64,000 nucleotides of DNA from the NCBI GenBank assembly GCA_964017065.1, contig OZ024784.1, positions 3,391,152 to 3,455,151 of the forward strand, given 5' to 3'. The position numbers and the translations under genes were made by a program. How positions within the stretch are numbered: position 1 is the first letter of the stretch; each line of letters opens with the position of its first letter. This document shows, one piece after another, positions 22,001 to 35,000 of the stretch. The stretch is from Haliclona indistincta. Lineage: Eukaryota > Porifera > Demospongiae > Haplosclerida > Chalinidae. The notes under the pieces are model-generated. The model saw only the letters and a program-made list of their open reading frames with translations, did no database searches and was not told where the DNA came from.

Positions 22001-23036
22001 GGAGGGTCTAGCAATGACTTACAGTAGTGATGAGCTGATAGGAATCCAGCCATGAATGAAGAATATTGACTGCTGACTCAGTGACAAGAACAGTTTTGTC
22101 GCCCTCTGCAGTGAATAGCGGATGAACACACAGCATAATTCAAATACAGTACCTTTCTCTGTCCTGGTAAACAATGGGAGAAAATGAAGCGATACAGGAG
22201 ATATTTCTAAATATTAATTTTAGTTATAATAATTATTAAGTTATAATTAAATCTCCTATACCTGCAGCCCAAGTGTGAAGGGCTAGTAGTTGCGTGAACA
22301 AGTAACATTCCACAAGAAGTAGATCTTGAAGTACAAAATTCGATGGTAATGGACAAGATTTCAGTGTAACAGTGTGCTCCAGATTGTGCAGAGTAACATA
22401 AAGAGGACACAACTACACAACACTAACAACTATTGCTAGCACTAAATAAATGCACCTTATCAAAAAAAACTGACGAAATTATTAAAAATCCTGAAAATTT
22501 TGATTTTCTTCCTGCTCTATCAGTGACATATGATTCACCAGTGAACTGTACGTAGAAAGTAGAAACAATATATAGAAGGGTTGTTATATGTAGAGATGAC
22601 TGACCTGATAAAGAGTGGGCGGAGTTACTATTACTTCATAGCAGTGGAACTGGTTTGGACGAGATAGAAGCTCTTCACGAGAGAGAGGAGGTGTGAGTGG
22701 ACGATGAGGGAGCGGAGGAGTGTTGAATGGTAGAGAGAGATGCAGCTTATCCTCGTCCTTCCGCTCCTTCTTCAGTAGCACTGAACTGAACCGTTCATGG
22801 AGTAACTGAAGCTGTGGAGTTGCTGTCACATTCTGTGGGAAAGCTAGGGAGATCGACAATGGATCTAGTTGAAACACCTACCTCAAACTCGTCCAACTTG
22901 TAATACTCATTCGGTAATGCATCCTAATACAACACCAGATAGCTAATGTACTCACTCTTAATACACGAACCCTTTTAGATTGAGAAGAAGAAGGAGAAGT
23001 AGTCTTCCTCTGCTCCTCCCTCTTGCACGTGTCCAT
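19019..23036 (-). CDS. DROSHA: DROSHA ribonuclease III (Microprocessor nuclease)
   Basis: Nuclear RNase III that cuts primary microRNA transcripts with a DGCR8/Pasha partner. I trace 27 exons with fitting phases, about 827 aa: 22956-23036, 22882-22923, 22605-22832, 22456-22545, 22262-22412, 22153-22206, 22023-22105, 21669-21736, 21580-21627, 21452-21529, 21329-21404, 21175-21282, 20909-21126, 20801-20860, 20649-20748, 20552-20592, 20368-20500, 20274-20318, 20169-20222, 20042-20118, 19865-19985, 19698-19796, 19532-19648, 19375-19481, 19290-19321, 19194-19236, 19019-19148. The first RNase III domain has RLEFLGDAVVEF and LEAVIGAVYLD; the second has QRMEFLGDAILQL and VESFIAALYIDK, so the metal-binding acidic residues are intact in both. 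A dsRBD occupies the last four exons. Motifs such as CGIRRP, VCNQHLA and FPNHHEGHL are specific to DROSHA rather than Dicer. It lacks the long Pro/Arg-rich N-terminus of vertebrate DROSHA (about 1370 aa). The intron 21737-22022 could hide one more exon. Confidence 0.95.
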
Positions 23037-23085
23037 TTTTGCGAATTTTGGCGGGCGCGCGAACGAGAATAGCCACGCCTACAGA
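23037..23085. promoter_or_regulatory. 49-bp bidirectional DROSHA-ORC5 promoter with E2F-like site
   Basis: Only 49 bp separate the DROSHA ATG (minus strand, 23036) from the ORC5 ATG (plus strand, 23086). The interval contains TTTTGGCGGG at 23046-23055 followed by CGCGCG, a good match to the E2F consensus; E2F drives ORC genes in animals. There is no TATA box. With so little room the two 5' 'UTRs' must be extremely short or overlap, unless upstream noncoding exons exist. Confidence 0.6.
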
Positions 23086-26000
23086 ATGAGCACACAGCGA
23101 AAGAAGAGAGGCAGGCAAGCTAGCGGAGCTACGCGTCTACTAGACCAGAAAGAGCAGATTTCTGTAGCGAAAACGAAAGATCTAAACTCATCTAAGCGTA
23201 ATGACGGCTCATCTAGCTCGGATGCTCGCAGTAGGAAGAAGAGGAGAAAGATGCGAATCTCTGACTCAGAGGTGGATTCTGACTTAAACACAGAATCTCC
23301 TAGAGCTCCTAAAGGAAAGAAGAAGCAGACAGCGACAATACTCATGTCTTGTTCTACTCCCCAGCCGAACCGAGCGTTGTCGTTGAATGACGCTATAATG
23401 AAAGTGATATCCTCAAGTGACACTTCAGATGACGATGAAGCTATGCTGAAAACAATGAGACGACTCTCTAATAGGAACACTGGAAGAGGAGCAAACAGAG
23501 ATAGACACTGTCATCAGAGTGAGAAAAAGAGATCGGTTGAAAAAAGTGTAACACAAAAACAGAAAGAACAAGATAAGGAGAGCAGAGAGGAGGATGAAGA
23601 ACACAGAATGGAGAGAGAAGAGGAAACCAAAGAAGATGAGATGGCAGCGATAGCATCAGCTGATGAGGAGCATGAGACAGAAGATAGTAGGGTAGAGAGA
23701 GAACAGATGACAGCTGAAGTAGAAGAAGGACATGGAGGGGTGGTACAGAGAGGGGAAGAACCAGATGATGACAATGCAGAGGAAGGAGATGGTGAGATAA
23801 TATAGCACATCCTGTATAATGTAATACAGACATGCTTCATTAATGTAGTGAGTCAAGAAGAAATGGAAGAAGAGCTTCAAGAGGAACAGGAGTCAACATC
23901 ATCTGAAGAAGAACACGGGAGTGTGTGGAGCAGAAGAAAGGCTCTGTCGAAGATGCTGCCTGGTAGAGAGAAGCAAGTTCAAATGCTGTTAGAGTTGTTT
24001 GGCGAGGTAAAGACTAGGCAACCATATTACTATTATCATTTCTTGTCAATCCTTCAGCCGTCAGATATGTCTCCAGCATCTTTGTATGTGTTTGGTCATA
24101 CCGGAGTGGGTAAAACCCTAGTAATGACAACACTAATGAGACAACTAAATGTAAGTATAATAATAGCCTCATCAAGCTCACTCCTTTCATTACTGTTTCC
24201 AGTTACCTCATGCTTTTGTGAATAGTGTGGAGTGCTATTCGACACAGCTTCTGTTCGAAACTATTTTGAACCAATTATCAGGTAATTCTATGTATACCTA
24301 TTGTCTTCTAATTATTTTTTCTCTGTAACCAAGGAGCTCCCGATTGTCATAGTCAGAGGAAATATCGTTGTTACAATATTGCCGACTTTATACACCACTT
24401 GTCATGTATCATTAAAGAGAGGGAGTTAGAGGATGAGACAGTGTACTTGGTGATTGATCGAGCAGAGAGATTGAGGGAACGAGAGCCTACACTACTGCCG
24501 GCTCTAATGAGGTTGACTGAACTTGTGAGTGATTTTAATAATAAAATTAATAATCATAATATTTTAAACTGAAATTACATGCTTTGAGATAGTGTAACAC
24601 AATATGAAATTTTATATCTGATCTTATTATCTGCTAAAGTAACTCCCCCACCATCTCCCGTGTTCACTCTCTTCCCTGTGTGATTAGTGTCAGCACAGAC
24701 TATGTGTGGTACTCATCAGTGAACTGGTATGGAATAAGCTTAGTTGGTATGCAGGATGGCCGCCTCCATTGTTACTACACTTCCCTCCCTATACCAAAGG
24801 TATTGTTACTGTCAGTCAGTTCGTCAGACCTGAGTGAGTCTTTAACTATGTTTTTACAGACGAAGTTCTTGAGATACTGTCATTGGACTGCCCCTTGGAT
24901 TACAGCAGTAAATTCTATCAGACATTCATCTCCCATGTTTGGGGAGTGCTGCACAGTGTGTGTGGGGATGTGGGGGAGCTAAGACACCTGGTGAGTAGGA
25001 CGCTGATGAAGGAGAGGGACAGGAAGTGCATGGTTAATGGTGTATGGATGGTTTTGTCCCTACTAGGCATCAATGCTGTTTCCAGTGTACTGTGATCCCG
25101 TGAAGAGTGGAGAAAGTGAGCGAATCAAGCGGTGTCTTTTAATCCACCTCCTATTCCGCTCTTTCTCTCTCCTCGTCATGTTTAGTCGAAGCAAGCGAGA
25201 CTAGGAGATTATGGCGACACATTGAACCATTCTTTAAGAGTGTCATGAGCAAAGTGTATATGAGAGACTTATCAAGGTAAACAATGCAATCAACTATCAT
25301 ATAGCAGGTAATTTTGGCAGGAGGAAACTTTGGCGAATTTGGTCAATCATCAAGCATTCGTCAAAATAAAATTCGCCAAAATCTGCCTTTTCTATTCCAG
25401 TAATACGTGAGCCAGGCACTTGGCGCCAAAATTAAATTAGCCAAATCGCAAAATCTGGGTCATTCCCAAAAATTTTGACCCTCCAAAATTACCCGCTATA
25501 CGGTATTTCTACTGTCCTCAAAATGTAATCGTAATACCTAATGATTGTACCAATTCTTGCGCAATGATATCTTCCCCCTAGTCTGCAGTGGGAGAGTGCT
25601 TTATCAAGGGACAGAGACCCTTTATCAGTTGCTAAGCAATTAGCAAGCGGTGAGTCACCCTGTAGCCGCCTCCTCCTCTCTTTGTTGTCATCCTTTTCTC
25701 TCTTTGCTCAACGAGGCATGAAATTTATTGTACACATATTGTCACTCTAGATCCTTACCAACCCACTCCTCTCTCTCTCCTTCTGTCTCTTTATCATCTT
25801 AGAACGGCCTCCCTCCAATCATGTTATTGAGTTACCCTATTTCTCTAAATTCTTGCTCATTGCCGCATATCTTGCCTCTTACAATCCTGCCAAGACCGAC
25901 AAGCGATTCTTCTCCAAGGTGGGTTCTATAATATACTCCAAGTGTGGTTTCATCGTAAAGAGACTAGCATTGTGCATTTGATAGTGTGATGCATCAAATG

Positions 26001-29000
26001 CATCAAATGAAATAGTCAATTTATCAGACACATCATCAATAGTTAGCATTCTTTGCTCTCAAACAAGGTTAGTGTGGTTTATGCAGATGAAGCTGACAAA
26101 TTGACTATTTCCCTAGTGCATAGTTACAATCGGTCCACGGTGAAAGATTGCTGGGTGTGTGCATTGTTTGTGCGTAGTTTTAGTGTTTCAAGGATAATTA
26201 TGTAGGTCGTAAGTTCAATTTGATTAACCTGATGTCTGTGAAGTCACTACTGCATCTTTGTCATTTGTTTTGTTATGGGCTTTCTTTAAGAAAAAATGCA
26301 GGAGGCGTTAGAGTGATGTGTCTAATTAAATTTTGAACGAATGCCAGTATCAATATTGCATGTATTTTGTGATTCTGACAGGAAGAGACAAATAATGTAA
26401 TCTTCGGCCTTCCTGTAAAGTGAAATCATGATAGCTATAGCCAATCTGTTCAATAGTATCACTCTCTGGTATCATTTCTATTGACACATCGTTCATTGTT
26501 GACTCATGTGAATACACAATACCATTAGTTCATTATACTTTACTAGTTTTTCTAAAAAGCATCGCAACACTACTCGGCAGGTACAGCTGATACTAGTGTC
26601 CATATCAACAACAGATATTCAATTACAGCTGATGTAACAGTTAACATTATGCGGAGAATGTTATGTACTTTCTCCCTATATCCATTTTATCAATAGAGTA
26701 GGAAAGGATAGACTATCACCTCTTCTGCACGGAACATTATTCTCGGAATAAACATTAGCATTGAATTGCAAATACCACGTTCATACTATGCATTAGAACG
26801 AAATGAACCAAACCGAACATTGACCTAACTAAGCGACAAATTGTTGGAACTGCATCATCGTGGTACCCCAATCGTTGTTGGGCCGCCGCATCCCGCACGG
26901 TTTGGTTATGGCGGGACTTTGATCGAAGTGTAGGATGGTTCGGCTCAGTTCCAACAAGCTGTGTGAATGGGGTAAAAGACTATGATTGTTGTGCATGTGT
27001 GTGCGTAACTAAGCAACAACTATCCACTCAAATGAATGTTCTCACCACATACACAAACTGTTTAGTATTTTGAATATTTTCGTCTTATGTAACTCTAATT
27101 TTAGTATCGACTGTATCTGTGGTTGAATGCAATGTCTGCGGTTCATGGTTAGTTCTGTTGGTAGCTGTGTGGGTATGGTAATGTCGGTATTGTCCGCAGT
27201 AGTGTGGGCTTGGTTCCGGTTGGAACACACATGAGCTGAAGATACGCTCGGTTGAGTGTTGTGCAACGCTACAATAGATAATTACTTTTCAGCTCCGCTT
27301 GTTTGTTGGTTTGGTTGTATTCAATGAATATGTCTTTTTAGCATAGCATTATCAAGCACTGTGTGAGTGGGTATGACGCAACTGTGATATTTGAGTAGAT
27401 TTCATGTTCTTGTCAATGAATGCGGTGTGTATGTGGGGTAATAATGATTATGGTAATCAGATAGTTTTGATTTCAAATTTATATGTTTATTTGTATGAAT
27501 TAACCGTGCGGACTCGAGGCTCTCTGTTGTGGTGTGGGATAGTGAATAGACAATTTGCGGTAGCCCCCCAAAAAAAAGAATTTTAAGCTTGTAATGAAGT
27601 GGTGATAAAGTGTATACAGTATTGAATTGGTTTAATAGAATATCTACTGTGTTTGCAGTTCAATAAGATATCAATATCACGTGTCTTGAACTTTGTTAAA
27701 ACACTCCATTTTATGTCGTAACGCTAGCAGTTGTCCGATTGCTTACTTTACCATAACAGTGTATCCTCCGGATGAACCTATACTGTTTCAATGAATATAA
27801 CTCGTTTGATAACATCATTCAATAGGATCATTTGTCAGTGGATTTGCTCCTGTAATTTTTGAACTGCAATCAGTTGGCTGCTACTCAGTTAATATTGAGG
27901 AAAATTTCTGTCTGGTATTTGCTTGCTGTGTAGTAAATTCAGTCGAGTAGTAACCATTTTGATATGTGCTCAAAATTGCAGGAGCAAAGTGGATCTTTCT
28001 CAAATCTGATGATTTTATTATGTGATCTGAATATAGGTTAGGCATTCAGGCCAAGGGATCTATGTGATATACATACTGTAGAACCCGAGCGTATAGTGTA
28101 AAGATTTCATGGTGATGTGAGTGTTTCTGTATCGCGTTGGCCGAGAAGTGTCTAACCAATGTAGACCATAGCAACTGTTGCTATTACAGAAGATGTTTTT
28201 GACATAATTTTTACAGCAAGTATCTATTAGCTCGCACCGGATACCTTAAATTGGCGGGTACAAAATTTAGCGGTTTTTTTAATAATGAAGTTAGCGGGTA
28301 TTAATTTTAGCTCAAGTGATTAAGCAATCAGCACCATCAAATGAGTCATCACAAATTATTGTGCAACACAATATCTAAACCAGTTCACTGAAAGAGTCTT
28401 CATTAGATTAGGCAATACAATGATTCCATCACGAATCTCCGACGATGAGTCTGACCTTGAATCAGAGTCGGACAAAGAAATAGAAGTTGCTGTCCCTACT
28501 GACGTTGAAGATGGAGTAGAGAATAGTTCACGATAGTTATAATACTGTTACTGGCGACACTACTGATAGTTGCATGCGAACGTAGACGTGGTTAATTTCT
28601 AAATTACTCATCCTATTTATGCGTTTATTGAAATGAATTTTAATATTGGCGGGTAGTTAATTTAAAAAAATAGGTCAATCGCTAAAATTCGCTAAATTTA
28701 GTACCCGCTAGCAATGGTCGCCTTAAGGTATCTATTTGTTTGTGACAGATATCTATACATTCGCGCAGTGTTTACAGCCTGAATTCAGCCAATCAAATTA
28801 CGGGATTCATACACACTATGATCTAACTCTTGATATTGTAAATGCGGTTTTCAAAATCTGAATGAGAGTAAACATCCGAATTAGTTCAAGCAGATTGCGT
28901 ACCAACTGTGCGGCGGTTCAAAATAATCGTGTCAGTAGAAACACCAATACTTCACAGCCAATTGACTTTACATGAATTTTTGACGGTAGAGTGGTTTGAT

Positions 29001-32000
29001 AGCTGCGTCACAGTCCCTACAGTGTTGAACTATTATTAGCATTACCCATAGTCAAGCAAATATTGGTTTATCGGTTGAGCGAGTATTACTAGGACACCGT
29101 CTATTGTACACAACATAGCTTTGTCGTGATAGTGTACATATAGTTCCTGTTGTCAGCTGTCAATTATAATATTTGTTTGTGGAGTATAGGTATACAATAT
29201 CCTCTTCCTAGTAGTTCTGGATCACTAGCTAGCTACTTCCTTCCCTATTCATCTCTTCAACCTAACACCACCTCAGTTGAGGAAATAGTTTCCTTAGCAA
29301 TATGCTATAATTACCAAATAATTATCACAACGTTTGGGAACTAAAGTATTATCTGAATGTGTGAAAATCTCAGTTGTGGTTGTGTAGTGTATCACGTATA
29401 GCGGTACATGATACTTCCTCATTCTATCGTATTTTCCTTGACTACATGCAAATGTACCAAACATGCATGTACTCAACTAATAACTTGATGGAATTCTCTA
29501 TTGATTGACACATGGTTAGAAATGTTACATCACACACTACAAACATGTACATGTGACACTATTATACTCTGTACGCTAAACTGTTGTTTTAATGGTTTCA
29601 ATTAGTTCATAGGTACACATAGATTGTTTCTAGGCGCCAAGTTGGATCATAGCCTCAGGTAACTTACCATTGAACATTGTGCTAAATTTATACATGCGTT
29701 GGGCCCCGGTTGTCATGACAATGTGAATTTCTGAATTTCCTTATCACTGAAAAGCCTATTTCTGTAGGAATCTAGATGAACCAATGTCATGTGCCTCGAT
29801 GAATGTAGGCATGTCTGATAACACATGTACTCATCTGTCAATGTAAACATTGGCGTCATAATTATTTTCCTGCATTCATAATCCAATCAAGGCATCGTTT
29901 TCATGTCGTGTCTAACTGATCAAAAAGGTCTTGCTTGAATTTGGTTCGGTACAGATGACGATTCACTAAATTATAAATCAACATTACATGAGTGTAAGCT
30001 GCCATAGCCGACCAGATGCCTTTGTGGTGCTTCATTTCCATCTATTTGTGATCAAGAAGGCATTCTCTGGCTATGGATGTTTGGTTCAGCAGCTGCGTTG
30101 GCTTGTCATAATTCAGATAGTTCAAGCTGTCCTGTGGAATAGTTGTGCTGATGTCAATTAGAGTGTGTTCATAATTCATTAGCTGTTCAAGCTATGTGCA
30201 TACCAGCACTTGATGGTGCTCTGGACCACTGAGCATTATCTAATACTGTCAATAATACTGTTGCGACTTACAACAGTGATATTACACATCGTGTGCTGAG
30301 CCTGTAGTCATGGCTAGTGAGTTAGTGATATGGTATGAATGGATGATGTGTAGTCTGTACTACACACACACACATCTGGTCATCTTCATGTCTGTCTTTT
30401 ATGTGTGTGTCTGAGCATGTACTCTTGTGCAGACAATCACTTCTTTGACTATACTACACACACACATCTGGTCATCTTCATGTCTGTCTTTTATGTGTGT
30501 ATCTGAGCATGTACTCTTGTGCAGACAATCATTTCTTTGACTATACTACACACACACGTCTGGTCATTTTTATGTCTGTCTTTTATGTGTGTGTCTGTAC
30601 TCTTGTGCAGACAATCATTTCTTTGACTGTACTACACACACACACATCTGATCATCTTTATGTCTGTCTTGTCTGAGCATGTACTTCTGTGCAGATAATC
30701 ATTTCTTTGACTAGGCGCATTCGAGGCATGCTCACTGATCCTAAAGCCTGCTTGTTGTGTGTTCACATGATGTTTGGGGGTAAGTTTGTGAGGATATTAG
30801 CTGTGTACACTATGGGTTGGTGTGTGAGTGAGTGGTAGGTATCTCTTTGTGTGTTCCTGTATATTCTGATGTGTGGTCCTTCATTGCTATGGCTGCTCTC
30901 CTAATGTAAGCCAATGTTTACATTCTGCTCAGTCACACATGCACTCTCCTATGGCTCTCTGTTGGTGCGATGTACAGTAGTTAGGTCACTTACTCGCCTG
31001 TGAGGCTCCTTGTATGCTTACACCATTATAGTGAGTAGTACATTATCAGACTAGCATGCATGACTCCTAGCCTCTCTCTGTGACTGACAAGTAATGGTGC
31101 ATAGTGCCTGGTCTGATATCCTGCTGCGTCCGATTGATCGTTAAACTTTGGCTACTTTGTTATCACATTGAAAAATACTTCCTGTGACCAACTTTGCTGA
31201 ATTCAGTGTCGTCACATTGAAGCATTCAAAATTGTCACATGTTTACAAAACCAGCTCTAGTATTGAATAACCCTCTTTGCAGTATTCTATGGGTTGTGTG
31301 TCTTAGGCTAACCCTCTTCAAATTATACCCAATAATCACTTGTCACCTACTATACTGATTCCGCCTCTCTCCTTATTTACCTGGCTTGGCGCCAACCAAT
31401 CTGCAAGGGTTCATCTGTGCCCACGACTCTAGGAATACCAGCTTGATTGAGGTGGGTGAAGTAGTATAGCTAAGGGGGTGTTCTCATCCGTTATGGTTGC
31501 CCTCTATTGTCACAAGTGAGTGAGCTACACTTGTGTTCCACAAACGAGGTGCGAACAAAAATGTTTTCTTATGGTGCATGTCGTTACTACAGACACTTTA
31601 TTAGATTAGGAATTTGGTGAAACAAGGAGTTCAAAGAATGCTTTATCACACCTGTGCACTGTTTGCTGCTGTACGTGACATGACATACACTTCATGACGT
31701 AGGTGGTCTACCCCGCACTGGAAAGTTCCTGTTGGAACTGAGAAAATAGATTTAAAAATGAAGAAATGTGATTGTGACATGCACCACATGATGTAGGTGG
31801 TTATGTAACTTAGAACATGCATACGCTAGATTCTTACAGAAAATAGGCTTTTCAGTGATAGAAATTCATTTCGCTGCATAGTATCACGTGTAAAGTGGGA
31901 GAGGAATTTCAGCTGAGTTTTCAAAACAAATTATCTTTTTGTCGAGTTGTATAACTGTGATTGTCACGTTATCTAACCTCATGACCTAGCATCAGGTTGG

Positions 32001-35000
32001 GGTTATCTGACCACACTCTCTGTTACATGGTGTCCGGATATATGTAGATCACACTTCCACGATCACCTGCCACACGTGAGAAGCCCACAAACATCAAACT
32101 CTTTCAAAACATCCACTGAAACAAAATACTGTGATGGTGCAACAAGATACTGTAATAATGCTCTTTCTGAATACATTATTCCACTGGATAATTTTAACAT
32201 TCTACAGTGCTATTATTAGTTTGCTGCCTATCTATTCTTAGAGAACTCAGAACTCTCACACGCAAACCATGCTCTGTCATTATGCTCCTCAAACCATGCT
32301 CCGTCACTATGCTCCTCCTGGTAGAAATGTTATATCGTACTATTGCAGTACTAACAATATGATAATGAGCACGATGATGTGCACACACACACACAGCCGC
32401 CACACTGTCACACACATAGCCGCCACACTGTCACACATAACCTATACAATAAAGCTAGATCCCTGAGAGTTATGCGTACACACAGTCACAATGCGTGTCT
32501 TACCTAAGGGTATAGTATTATGTTATGAGTTCAATCCAGGTCACTCATCAATTACACATTGTTCCGGTATGTGTTTTCCATAGCTACTGCTATACAGTCT
32601 TTATTGACTAGAGATGATGTTAATACCTTCTGTGCATGTGTGTGTGGTGTGCCCCCAGTCCAGACTTTATGGACTACATGTTACATACCATGTTAACCAA
32701 ACAAACCAAAATTTGGTTGTTCGAACAACATAGAAGAAAATGTATAGCTTTATTTACAGAATAGGCAGGATTTAGTAGTGAGGCTGTCATAGTGAGAGAA
32801 ATAGCCAACTACTGAGCTATAGTCATTACTTCTTTGAAGAGAAACAGTAATGTGGGTTTGGAGTTGTATTACAAGGCATTACGGATAGATGCTTCAATGT
32901 GTACACAAAATGATATAGGCACCTCATTTTGCATAACATAGCGATGCATAATGGTATCCAATCCCTTTGATGTCAATGACATGCATGAGGTTTCTGTAAT
33001 CAACTGGTACTCCTCTTGTGTCACCGGAACATTCTGTAGCCTCTTTGATTGTGACCTTTGTCAAGACATCTATTGTAGTTAATTACAACTTGGCTTCCAC
33101 CCAGTTCACTCAGGTGACCTTCGCCACCTTTTGTATAACCTTCTCATTCCACTTGTCACCTTCACATTCCATCACAAGTGTCACATCATTCTCGTTTTGC
33201 ATGTGAAGGGAAGCTTTTCATTTTGACTGAAACAAAGTTTAGAATCGATTCACTTGGTTAAATCAAGAGTAGCGTCCATTGCTCATACCACCTTATCATG
33301 CTCACACGTGTACATGTACTTGTATATACACACACCTGTTCTGACCATAGTACAGTCACGTTTAGCAACTATTGGTCCAACACATAGAATCTTTTAATGC
33401 ACATATCTCATCACATTTCAAGACAGTATTCTTCTTTTCAGAGCATATTTACACATAGTAACATGTTTCACTGGTCAGGATGGCTGCACAATGCACACTG
33501 ACTATGGTACATTTCACATCTTATGGTCTGGAATGTTCTCAGTTATTATAGAACTTATCCTGTTGTGAGTATCATGTGTCTGTGTTGCTGGCCGGTACAG
33601 ATGGCGGCGCTCTACTGGTACAGCCATGTATCTAACATGTGAGCATGTTTGCATCTATGTTAACGTTATTCATTGGTCTTGTATGGTGAACTCTGGTGTA
33701 CTATTTCATCAGAGAATTTTTTAAGTACATACCCAAGTTTAAACTTTATTATGCTGACAAGCAACACGCTATGCTTTTATTCTATACTTAGAATGGTGTC
33801 TCTGATACGACATCCTGTGACAGTAGACTTTACAAAAAAAAATATTTTTTACTAATTTCATGCTCAGACTCGGTATTCTCTTGAACTGAAGACAAGAGGG
33901 TAACATTAGTCTATGACCACGAGTAGTCACATGTGTTGCTTGTTCCGTATTGACACCTTGACTACTGAACTATTGTCGTAAATTATTTGTACTCGATAGT
34001 TATGTGTAACGCAAAATGAAACCGTGTATAAGATGAGTACATTGTGTTTCGCCAATTCATTACTAACAGGAGGTTCAAATCAATTCACAATGTACTCCTC
34101 CTCCTCCTAACCTTGTTCTCCAGCTAGCTACACTCACCACACAACGCAGGTGTTCATGCTCTTTGCTAAGTGAGCATATCCAAGTGATTGTCTTCACTGA
34201 TTGGTACGTGGGTCATGTATCAACCGTGACTGTTCATATATGTAGTGTGAATGCATCCATGTGTGTACAGCGATACCAGCATGACAATGCAGGAGAAAGT
34301 TCCCTTATCCAGTGCTGCTTCGCTGCGTGTAATTCAGTACCACCTAAAGTCAATTCTTGTTTATACTCCTATTTCAAGTACAAATGTATTTAAAGTAAAA
34401 TTAAGAGGGAAATGACAACAAGATCACCACAAGAATCTTGATGTGGTTGATATGTGTGCGCTCATGTATCACTGTGTGTATGTGTATCATTGTCATATGT
34501 GTAGACATCAAGACTGCACAAGTTATCTAATACCCAATGTACAGTACAGTTGAACCTCTCTTTAACGGACAAGTTGGGCAAGTGTTTTTCGTCCATTATA
34601 GAGAGATTTTCCATTCAATTTGTATATTGTTATGCACATCTGCATATTTTCCGTTATATGGAGGTGAACTGGTAACTGAGACAATTTTTTAATTGCCGGG
34701 CACTAATGTAATTTTCATAAGTAACAACAACAACAACATCGCTAATTTTGCTATTATCGTTATTTAATTGTTGTGACTAATTTGGCTTTGATGTAATTGC
34801 AGGACATTACGGTCTTATAGTTCTGCAATGTGATTAGGTGATACAGTAGCCGTGGTTACATGTATGGTTGAGTGGGTGGTACTATACAGTAGAGTATGTG
34901 TGAGTTGATTCTGAAGGTAATCGAGCGCCAAACCACTATTTACTCCTACATGTGACCTCATTTTAAACCAGTTTGAATGCCTTGTTAGGAGAGACTGAAA

